Positions 1 through 5,523 of a stretch of DNA of 5,523 nucleotides are shown piece by piece; the first letter of the stretch is position 1, and each line of letters starts with the position of its first letter. A program made the position numbers and the translations under genes. Source of the stretch: an uncultured Chloroflexota bacterium (GTDB taxonomy: Bacteria > Chloroflexota > Anaerolineae > Aggregatilineales > Phototrophicaceae). The DNA is taken from the NCBI GenBank assembly GCA_903904765.1, contig CAIVEA010000723.1, positions 1-5,523 on the forward strand. Direction: 5' to 3'. Under the pieces are notes generated by a model. It did not search any database. It was not told where the DNA came from and saw only the letters and a program-made list of their open reading frames with translations.

Positions 1-1229
1 GTAATCAGGTCGCAGGTGAAGGGTGGCAGCGCAGTCCACGTGGGAGTACGGGTGAAAGTCGCCGTCGCGGTAGATGTACCCGTCGCTGTGCTGGTTACGG
101 TGGGCGAACTGGTCGCCGTCGGGGTATTGGTCGAAATCAACTGGTCAATTGCCGAACCACCAGCTAGTGCGCTGCGCGGGTCGGCTGCGCGGAACGATTC
201 CACGATGGCACTGCGGCGTGCTTGAATGCGGATGTAATTGGTCGGCAGAGGCAGCGGGGTAATCAACGGATGATTGAACGTTACCGTGATATACACCGTA
301 TCCGCCGGCCCGCCCGGATCAGACCAAGGCTTGCCGCCGTTATGCGTAGCGACAGTATCGGTGGCAGCCTGCACTTCGTTCAGCAAGCAACCCGGAACCG
401 GCAGCGGTGGTGTGGAACCACCATCCAGCGCCAGATTGTTCGGTGTCACCAGTGTATTATCGCCTTGATAGGTGATGAAGCGGGTATCCTGCTTCTGTCC
501 ACCAATGCTGTAATAAGTAGAATTATTGCTGTTGAGAGGGCGGCGCGAACTACAGATGGACACATCAAAATACGAACGCTTGCTCAGATTCGGGTTGGGG
601 ACTTGCCACACGCTGAACCACGGCCAGTTGCCGCTGACAACCTGTGCCTTATCGCCGCTAAGATTGAACTGGAACGGCTGAATGGCTAGGCCAGCCGCGC
701 CACGCTGAGCTTCCAGCATAATCGAGAGGATACGCGCCATATCGCGGCGCATTTCCTGATGATCGGCATTGTACGGGTCACAATTCAAGCCATCGTTCCA
801 TGTGGCAAAGAGGCTTTCCAGACCGCCGTTGTACACCTCAACCGCACCCATATCCAAGCCGGGCGGATCATAGAGCGTCTTAGTACCACGCTGGTCAGGG
901 TCGGCGACAGAATCGCCGTTGTGCGCGTAATCGTAACCCGTTGTGTTCCCATCGTTTACGCAGGGAACTAGACCCGTCGCATCGGCTGGCGTGGCCGAGT
1001 TGAGGTTCAAATTCATCACAAACTGGGATTCATCGTAGTTACCCGTGCTGGCATAACGTGCCGCCGAACGAGCAGCGTTTTGCAGCGTGACCCACGCCTG
1101 AAACACGCGCCCGAACTCGATGACCCCGAACATCAAAATCAGCAAAATAGGCAATGTCAGGGCAAATTCAGCCAGCGTTTGGCCTTTTCTCGCCTGCGAC
1201 GATACTCCAGCAGACTGATGAATGCTCAT
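1..1229 (-). CDS. TadE-like protein with Thr/Pro-rich linker, C-terminus beyond the window (at least 409 aa)
   Basis: Partial gene: the start is present, but the frame stays open to the left edge, with two bases of codon 410 visible. Residues 1-16 are a short leader. GQTLAE (16-21) gives Gly16 at -1 and Glu21 at +5 of a prepilin-peptidase site. A hydrophobic helix covers about 22-44 and the TadE-type LQNAARSAARYAS follows (49-61). Residues 65-365 are a polar extracytoplasmic region with Cys at 90, 150, 226 and 281, a Trp-rich patch NWPWFSVWQVP (201-211), and a strand-rich end DTVYITVTFNHPL (310-322) then NYIRIQARRSAIVESF (331-346), as in TadE-like proteins. Residues 367-402 are a Thr/Pro/Ser-rich linker, followed by PFTCDLI at the window edge, so a further domain is expected. 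The start is supported by a G-rich ribosome binding site 8 bases upstream and by the N-terminal match to the family. It follows the VWA gene by 17 bases, in the same operon. It is probably a second minor pseudopilin or displayed adhesin; the function is inferred. Confidence 0.87.
   Translation of the reverse strand, partial: MSIHQSAGVSSQARKGQTLAEFALTLPILLILMFGVIEFGRVFQAWVTLQNAARSAARYASTGNYDESQFVMNLNLNSATPADATGLVPCVNDGNTTGYDYAHNGDSVADPDQRGTKTLYDPPGLDMGAVEVYNGGLESLFATWNDGLNCDPYNADHQEMRRDMARILSIMLEAQRGAAGLAIQPFQFNLSGDKAQVVSGNWPWFSVWQVPNPNLSKRSYFDVSICSSRRPLNSNNSTYYSIGGQKQDTRFITYQGDNTLVTPNNLALDGGSTPPLPVPGCLLNEVQAATDTVATHNGGKPWSDPGGPADTVYITVTFNHPLITPLPLPTNYIRIQARRSAIVESFRAADPRSALAGGSAIDQLISTNTPTATSSPTVTSTATGTSTATATFTRTPTWTALPPFTCDLI
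24..131 (-). repeat. Thr/Pro/Ser-rich low-complexity linker (residues 367-402 of the third protein)
   Basis: The encoded stretch begins TNTPTATSSPTVTS and continues with alternating Thr and Ala/Ser/Pro up to TPTWTALPP. At the DNA level it holds imperfect short repeats, for example GCGACGGCGAC or near matches (the GCGACGGCGACT copy lies at about 58-69). Such linkers are common in secreted Chloroflexota proteins and usually separate a membrane-proximal domain from a distal one. It is probably extended and could be O-glycosylated, but neither can be read from the sequence. Confidence 0.8.
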
Positions 1230-1237
1230 ATTAGCAT

Positions 1238-1247
1238 CCCCCCTCTC
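1238..1247 (-). promoter_or_regulatory. G-rich ribosome binding site of the third gene
   Basis: GAGAGGGGGG on the minus strand, 8 bases before ATG 1229. Its first base is the last base of the VWA gene's TAG stop, so termination and re-initiation sites abut and translational coupling is plausible. The run of six G is unusual compared with the standard motif of the gene before it. Confidence 0.75.
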
Positions 1248-4189
1248 TAGCGGGTCAGACGTGTAAACATGCGTGACGCAATTTCGTTGAACACACTATC
1301 CAATTTAGCCGCGTCCGGGGCATTAAAATAGTTGCCGCAGTTGGTTTTGGGCGCGAATGGGTTAATGAGCAGCGTTTCCACCTGCGAAGCCGGAACCGCA
1401 TCGGCGCTGGCGTAACCACCCAGCACTGGCCCCTCGCATGGGCCACGCGAACCATACGTGTCACCCACCGCCAAATTCTTATCTACCGAAGGCGTACCCT
1501 TATAGTCCTGCTGATAATCGGTATCCAGACGGTTGTTATCGCCCACATCCGCGATATAGCGCAGCAGTTCTTCGCCGAGGCAGTCGTTAATGTTGGCGGT
1601 GCAACTGCCATCACCCTGCTGGAAATCCAGACCAAAACCGATGGTGAAAATTGTCGGCAGTTGCAGCGCATTACGCGCAGTACCCGCCACACTCAGCGCC
1701 GGGAACGGATCGCTCAAACCGATGAAATCTGCCCAATCGCGGGCAAAGTCGTCCACATCGTACTGATTCTGACACTCATCCGAGTCATTCAAATCAATGT
1801 AGACATTCCCTGCGCTGTCCTGATTGTTATACGGGTTAAAACAGAAGTGACGACTGGCTGGAAATTCATCCATACAGCGCGGCGGACGCGATTCCCATGT
1901 GCCGCCACCGCCCACCAGTTCGCCCATGCCGGTCGCCGTCGGCACACCATACGGGCAAAGCCCATACGAACCATAATCGCCGGAAATGGGAGAGGCATTC
2001 GTGCTGTTGTAGGGGTTGGCACGAGCGAGGAAACCATTCGCACCACCGCGCCGCACCGGGTCGCTTCCCGCTGCCGCACCGTCACCCAGCATCACCATCA
2101 CCCACACTGCACCGTTCACACGCACCGTATCCGGGTCAAGCAGCGCATTATTGGCTTGCCGCAGCGCCGCGCCCACGTTCGAGCCTCGGCAACCCGCAGC
2201 CACTTCATAGGCGAAACGCGGCTTATTGCCCTGCTTGGAGGCCGCAGGGAAGGTCATCAAAGCTTCCCATGATGGATCATTCAGGTTAGGGTGCATCAGC
2301 GTCGTGGTTACGCCCTGTGCTGCCAGCGGGTTCGGATAGCGCGATGCCACGCGCAAACCCAACCGCGCCGCCGTCTGATCGCCAAATGGCACATAGTTCG
2401 GCTCCGCACCATTGACCGTTTCATTGGCGGGTGAGCTATAGATGCTCAACGGCCAAGGCAGCATGGCGGTTGTCCAGAAGCAGTTATCCTTGATCGGATA
2501 ATCGGTCAGGTTTTGAGTAACGCGACCATCAAAACCACCATTGGTGTCATATTGACTGGTGGCGAAATTATATTCCTTGCTGCCATCGTTCTGGTTATAG
2601 CGGTAGCTATAGACCTTGCCGCTGTTGGCGGGGTCACTGGCATTGAAAGCCGCACCGCCCACCACAAACCCATCCCACTGACCATCGTTGTTGGTATCGG
2701 CATAGAAGTTCGGCTCAGCGCGTACACCCACAATCTGACGGAGCGCCTTCAGCGCCACATCTTGGCGGGTGATCATATGCACTTCTGACCCCGCCGACCC
2801 GTCCGGGTCAACGAGGAACGCATCGCGGTCAAACGTCACGAACGCCACACGATCGCCACGATTGAAGTCAATACGGTCAAGGAAGGCTTCGGCGGAGTTC
2901 CGCACCTGCCGGAACGGTTGGCAGATCAGATCATCAAAATTCTTATCACCGTTGGGGTCGTTGCAGCAACCGAAGTAGTTATAGGCTGGCACAAAACCAT
3001 CGTAGTACGGCTGCCATGTACCCGAAAAACCGCTGGGCGCGGTGGTGGGGGCTGTCCCCAGAATAGCGGTCTGTTCTTGATATACATCATCGGCAGCCAC
3101 ATAGTCGCCCGTCCCATTCGGCATCGGAATGGTCTGCCCTGCCGGATAGAAACGGACGCGGCATTCTACACGCGGATTGCGCGAGTCAGAGAACGTCGAA
3201 AGTGTGGCCGCATTGGCCGCAGTGACTACATAAGGCCGCACCACCACCTTCGTATCGAAGGAAGCGGGATTGATCGTGCCATTCGAGCGTCCCTCGCCCA
3301 CAATCTGCGGGTTGGTCTTGCTCAAGAAGGTTGTCCACGCCCGTGAGTAGTAATACAAATCGCCGGTCGGATCGGCAGGATTGTAATATTGTGGCGAGAT
3401 GGCCCCAGTACCCGTATCCATACGCGGGATGGAATAGCGCATCCCCCAGTTGATCGTGTTGACCGTATCCACTTCCAAGGTGGTACTGCCCGCAACTGGC
3501 GATGGCACTTTTTCCCAGTCGTTGTAAGAAGTCTGATTGAGCATGGATTCGGAAGCATCGAAAATCATCACCACGTCAATCACGGCGGTTTCCGAAATCG
3601 CGGAAGCTTCCAACCGGACATTCCCCCAACCGATCAGGCGCAAGAACACCGTCGGCGAATCCACCTGCGCGGTCACTTTCACCAGCTTGCGCGGTTGCAA
3701 GCGATAATCGCATTGAAGTTCTTTATACAGCGCCACATCTGCACGCGTCTGATTCGCGGGATTATCCAGCGTAGCTGCATCCAGCGCGGGCATGGTCGCG
3801 CAGTCACTCACCAGCACATTCGTGGGGTTCAACCCGTAGAACTCGATAAACTGCCGCGCCGCGAGGTTCACAGTAGCGATATTACGTGCATAGGCATAAC
3901 CTGCTGCACGGGCTTCAATCTGCTCTTGCGTACCGCCCAGCGTGGCGGCACTGGTCAATTCAGTTGAATTGGCGACTGTGCGGCGAATTTGCCCTGCTGC
4001 GGAAACTGCCGCCGCGTCCACTGCGCGGCGCAGTGTGCTATAGCGCACGAACAGCAACGAAACATCCGTCACGATGCCCACAAAGGCCAACAAGACGATG
4101 AACGCGATAGCCATGATAACAATGGTCTGACCGGGCGCACCCCGGCGCACCAGACGCTTCATTGTGCGCGTAAAGAGACGCTGCTTCAT
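1247..4189 (-). CDS. TadG-like protein with Tad N-terminal anchor and interrupted VWA domain (980 aa)
   Basis: Large membrane-anchored protein, probably a surface or pilus-associated part of a Tad system that binds a metal and a ligand through its VWA domain. Residues 1-17 are strongly basic, followed by GQ (20-21), a hydrophobic helix (about 22-48) and the Tad-type segment STLRRAVDAAAVSAAGQI (51-68). The VWA domain starts near 203: strand VIDVVMIF, then the MIDAS motif DASES (211-215). The helix and strand SAEAFLDRIDFNRGDRVAFVTFD (432-454) come only after a roughly 210-residue insertion. The second MIDAS loop is GSNVGAAL (669-676, Ser where Thr is usual) and the third is MLGDG (700-704, Asp703). 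Strand and helix IFTIGFGL (847-854) and GEELLRYIADVGD (872-884) close the domain. The C-terminal segment DAAKLDSVFNEIASRMFTRL (959-978) is typical of Tad-associated VWA proteins. There are 16 Cys. ATG 4189 is chosen because AAGGAG lies 5 bases upstream; an in-frame GTG at 4255 would start inside gene 1. The architecture is clear; the ligand is unknown. Confidence 0.9.
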   Translation of the reverse strand: MKQRLFTRTMKRLVRRGAPGQTIVIMAIAFIVLLAFVGIVTDVSLLFVRYSTLRRAVDAAAVSAAGQIRRTVANSTELTSAATLGGTQEQIEARAAGYAYARNIATVNLAARQFIEFYGLNPTNVLVSDCATMPALDAATLDNPANQTRADVALYKELQCDYRLQPRKLVKVTAQVDSPTVFLRLIGWGNVRLEASAISETAVIDVVMIFDASESMLNQTSYNDWEKVPSPVAGSTTLEVDTVNTINWGMRYSIPRMDTGTGAISPQYYNPADPTGDLYYYSRAWTTFLSKTNPQIVGEGRSNGTINPASFDTKVVVRPYVVTAANAATLSTFSDSRNPRVECRVRFYPAGQTIPMPNGTGDYVAADDVYQEQTAILGTAPTTAPSGFSGTWQPYYDGFVPAYNYFGCCNDPNGDKNFDDLICQPFRQVRNSAEAFLDRIDFNRGDRVAFVTFDRDAFLVDPDGSAGSEVHMITRQDVALKALRQIVGVRAEPNFYADTNNDGQWDGFVVGGAAFNASDPANSGKVYSYRYNQNDGSKEYNFATSQYDTNGGFDGRVTQNLTDYPIKDNCFWTTAMLPWPLSIYSSPANETVNGAEPNYVPFGDQTAARLGLRVASRYPNPLAAQGVTTTLMHPNLNDPSWEALMTFPAASKQGNKPRFAYEVAAGCRGSNVGAALRQANNALLDPDTVRVNGAVWVMVMLGDGAAAGSDPVRRGGANGFLARANPYNSTNASPISGDYGSYGLCPYGVPTATGMGELVGGGGTWESRPPRCMDEFPASRHFCFNPYNNQDSAGNVYIDLNDSDECQNQYDVDDFARDWADFIGLSDPFPALSVAGTARNALQLPTIFTIGFGLDFQQGDGSCTANINDCLGEELLRYIADVGDNNRLDTDYQQDYKGTPSVDKNLAVGDTYGSRGPCEGPVLGGYASADAVPASQVETLLINPFAPKTNCGNYFNAPDAAKLDSVFNEIASRMFTRLTR

Positions 4190-4194
4190 CGTGT

Positions 4195-4200
4195 CTCCTT
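4195..4200 (-). promoter_or_regulatory. Ribosome binding site of the VWA gene
   Basis: A perfect AAGGAG on the minus strand, 5 bases before ATG 4189 and within the 14-base gap after the stop of the upstream gene. It places the start 22 codons downstream of the longest possible in-frame start (GTG 4255), which would overlap the upstream gene. Confidence 0.88.
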
Positions 4201-4203
4201 CTC

Positions 4204-5346
4204 TTATTCGTAACGAATTCGCGGTTCGATGGCAGGAACCGGGAATGCAGCCCACACGCTGATGACCGTGTTGGGGCCAAGTATGGTAAAGACCGGATTG
4301 AAAACCGGATTCTTGAGCAGAAGTTCATGCCGCCAGTACATTTCCACCAGCACCATACCCTGACTGGGCAAACGCGCACGCTGCTGATTGTTGGCAGTCG
4401 TCAGGCTGAAGCTGGGCAAATTCATCAGGGCTTGCACTTCGTCGGTTGACCACTCCGAACCCACACAGCGACCATTGGTTTCCGAAATCGTATGCTGCCC
4501 CGTCCATGAGAAACCGCGCTGGCGTTCCCACGAAGTCGCATTCCCCGCCGTTGAAGAATCCGCACCGAGTTGCTCCAAATAGTTGCGATTGGCTTCCACA
4601 TCTGCGTAGCCCGTCGCCACCCAGTAATCGCGTCCACCATCCTGAATGTAGTCAAACGGATCGCGCTCCCACAAGCGGTATGTTCCATCCGTATTGACTG
4701 TACATTCGTTGGCGTTGGTCGGATAGCGCCCCACCACCAACACTTGCGCGGTTGTCGAAGGCAAACCCGTCATCAGCGACGGTGTAAGATAAGTTTTCCC
4801 TGTCGACGCGCCAAACTGGAATGTCTTGTTCCAGATGGACTGTGACGGATCAACCAGTTGGAACGAAAAACCCGAAATGATGATGTCGTCTACGTTCGGA
4901 GTGCTTGCATCCAACTGCGGGTCGCCCGGCATTCGCAACGACAGCGGAGTCATGGATTGCAACATGACGCAGGTCAACAGATTGTAGAAACCCTGAATTT
5001 CTTCAAACTGGCGAACTTCTTCACACGAGCGATAACGCCGCGCCAAAAAGTCCTGATCGGTGGGCAGCGTGAACGCATTGGGCGACAAACTCGCCTGATT
5101 ATTCCACGCCAGCGGGCTGGTATCGCCCGTCTGCACCGTACCAAAACGTGCGCCCACGCGGGTGGTTTCCAGTAAAATCAGGTAGTTGTTCGCAAACCAC
5201 CCGATTTCAGCTAAACCCATCAATAGAATGATTAAGATCGGCGTAACAAGAGCCAATTCCACAACGCTTTGACCGCGTGTAGGAGTCCCATACACGGCGG
5301 GAGTGCCATCGAGGATTTGTAAGATTTGCTGTCCTAGCTTACGCAT
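4204..5346 (-). CDS. TadE-like pseudopilin / Tad pilus assembly protein (380 aa)
   Basis: Probable minor pseudopilin of a Tad (Flp-type IV pilus) system, anchored in the cytoplasmic membrane with a large extracytoplasmic domain. Residues 1-25 are a hydrophilic leader. Residues 24-30 read RGQSVVE, giving Gly25 at -1 and Glu30 at +5 of a prepilin-peptidase site. A hydrophobic helix follows (about 31-53, with the Pro found in TadE N-termini), then the TadE-type continuation LLETTRVGARFG (58-69). The rest (70-380) is polar, with four Cys (108, 126, 215, 284). It ends in a beta-like stretch and an FPVPAIEPR tail resembling other TadE-like C-termini. At 380 residues it is about twice the length of classical TadE. 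I chose ATG at 5346 because GAGGG lies 7 bases upstream. An in-frame TTG at 5382 would add 12 residues but lacks a good ribosome binding site. The stop is 14 bases before the VWA gene, so this is the first visible gene of the operon. The TadE-like fold is a strong call; the exact role and the name TadE versus TadF are not settled. Confidence 0.88.
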   Translation of the reverse strand: MRKLGQQILQILDGTPAVYGTPTRGQSVVELALVTPILIILLMGLAEIGWFANNYLILLETTRVGARFGTVQTGDTSPLAWNNQASLSPNAFTLPTDQDFLARRYRSCEEVRQFEEIQGFYNLLTCVMLQSMTPLSLRMPGDPQLDASTPNVDDIIISGFSFQLVDPSQSIWNKTFQFGASTGKTYLTPSLMTGLPSTTAQVLVVGRYPTNANECTVNTDGTYRLWERDPFDYIQDGGRDYWVATGYADVEANRNYLEQLGADSSTAGNATSWERQRGFSWTGQHTISETNGRCVGSEWSTDEVQALMNLPSFSLTTANNQQRARLPSQGMVLVEMYWRHELLLKNPVFNPVFTILGPNTVISVWAAFPVPAIEPRIRYE

Positions 5347-5353
5347 CGCACAT

Positions 5354-5358
5354 CCCTC
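5354..5358 (-). promoter_or_regulatory. Ribosome binding site of the first TadE-like gene
   Basis: GAGGG on the minus strand, 7 bases before ATG 5346. It decides the start in favour of this ATG over the in-frame TTG at 5382, which has no comparable purine-rich motif at the right distance. Confidence 0.7.
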
Positions 5359-5405
5359 ATGGTCAATATTGGATACCGTCAACTTTGTCCATCAACGGCA
5401 ATTTC

Positions 5406-5414
5406 ATGATACCA
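5406..5414 (-). promoter_or_regulatory. Candidate extended -10 promoter element for the operon
   Basis: TGGTATCAT on the minus strand matches an extended -10 (TGn plus TATCAT, five of six to TATAAT). It would start transcription about 50 bases before ATG 5346. No good -35 hexamer lies at 16-18 bases, so it would depend on the extended -10. This is a consensus match by eye only; sigma preferences in this organism are unknown. Confidence 0.3.
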
Positions 5415-5442
5415 CAACGTTTATGCGACACGTCTTCGGGTA

Positions 5443-5471
5443 GTGATAAGAAGTTGATAGAGTTTTGTCAG
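5443..5471 (-). promoter_or_regulatory. Second candidate promoter (-35 CTGACA, 17-base spacer, -10 TATCAC)
   Basis: On the minus strand CTGACA (5466-5471) is five of six to the -35 consensus. It is followed after exactly 17 bases by TATCAC (5443-5448), four of six to the -10. It would give a leader of roughly 90 bases. It competes with the extended -10 element closer to the gene, and either match could be chance in this AT-richer stretch. Confidence 0.22.
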
Positions 5472-5523
5472 CAAATAAACGGGATTACGCTAAAAAAAGC
5501 GAATATTCCGCCAAATGTGTAGA

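Larger units (their letters stand above)
5347..5523. other. Non-coding leader region upstream of the operon
   Basis: This stretch has no convincing coding frame and is visibly more AT-rich than the genes. It holds the two promoter candidates, a ribosome binding site, and small palindromes (CAATATTG at 5364-5371; GAATATTC at 5501-5508) that could be operator half-sites. No terminator of a preceding gene is convincing. The short spacing elsewhere in the operon and the 177 clear bases here suggest this is the true 5' end of the transcription unit, though a gene further right cannot be excluded. Confidence 0.5.

Noticed and set aside
24..131. Short repeats as a CRISPR array or minisatellite
   Set aside because: The repeats are imperfect, without unique spacers, and are fully explained by the codons of a Thr/Pro/Ala-rich linker in frame.
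222..689. Plus-strand open frame of 155 codons
   Set aside because: It lies antisense to the third TadE-like gene, whose translation shows clear family features. The plus-strand product is Arg/Ile/His-rich without any domain signature.
1661..2272. Plus-strand open frame of 203 codons
   Set aside because: It is antisense to the VWA gene across its MIDAS region; the product is Arg/Thr/His-rich and looks like a shadow of real coding on the other strand.
3389..3967. Plus-strand open frame of 192 codons rich in His and Arg
   Set aside because: It is antisense to the start of the VWA domain and has no ribosome binding site or recognisable motif that I could support.
4190..4255. Upstream GTG start at 4255 for the VWA gene
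   Set aside because: It would overlap the preceding gene by about 50 bases, while ATG 4189 has a perfect AAGGAG 5 bases upstream and gives a standard Tad-type basic leader.
3587..4490. 14-base direct repeat GGTTTCCGAAATCG at 3587-3600 and 4477-4490
   Set aside because: Both copies lie within coding sequence and encode the same short peptide ISET in two different genes in the same frame; coincidence explains it, with no flanking similarity.
5378..5400. Imperfect inverted repeat CCGTCAAC...TCAACGG before the first gene
   Set aside because: Only the outer four bases pair as an inverted repeat; the TCAAC parts are direct repeats, so no stable stem or clear operator is formed.
5488..5501. CGCT-AAAAAA-AGCG as a possible terminator hairpin
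   Set aside because: The stem is only 4 base pairs and the A-run is the loop rather than a trailing T-run, so it does not resemble an intrinsic terminator on either strand.

Overview
The window suggests a bacterium of the phylum Chloroflexota (Anaerolineae-like). The basis is indirect. One protein carries a Thr/Pro/Ser-rich 'TPTATS...'-type linker of the kind common in secreted Chloroflexota proteins. The genes also form a set of oversized TadE-like and VWA-TadG-like proteins, in moderately GC-rich DNA (about mid-50s %, by eye). No rRNA or housekeeping marker is present, so the phylum call is an inference of moderate confidence.

Almost the whole window is one operon on the minus strand, read from right to left. 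Positions 5523-5347 are a non-coding leader with weak promoter-like elements. Gene 1 (5346-4204) encodes a 380-residue TadE-like pseudopilin. Gene 2 (4189-1247) encodes a 980-residue TadG-like protein: a Tad-type N-terminal membrane anchor followed by a von Willebrand factor A (VWA) domain split by three long insertions. Gene 3 (1229 to beyond position 1) encodes a second, larger TadE-like protein. It is open to the left edge (409 complete codons visible) and ends in a Thr/Pro-rich linker leading to an unseen C-terminal segment. The gaps between genes are 14 and 17 bases, each filled by the ribosome binding site of the next gene, so co-transcription is very likely. No terminator is visible and the operon continues to the left.

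All three proteins share one plan: a short cytoplasmic, mostly basic leader, a Gly-Gln junction, one hydrophobic helix, then a large polar domain expected outside the cytoplasmic membrane. Genes 1 and 3 have the prepilin-peptidase signature (Gly at -1, Glu at +5) expected of TadE/TadF pseudopilins. The VWA protein keeps the Gly-Gln junction but has Ile at +5. The likely job is as minor pseudopilins, or a surface/adhesin part, of a Tad (tight adherence, Flp-type IV pilus) apparatus. The Tad ATPase, the platform proteins, the prepilin peptidase and the major Flp pilin are not in the window, so assembly by such a machine is inferred. No mobile element, CRISPR array, tRNA or rRNA was seen.
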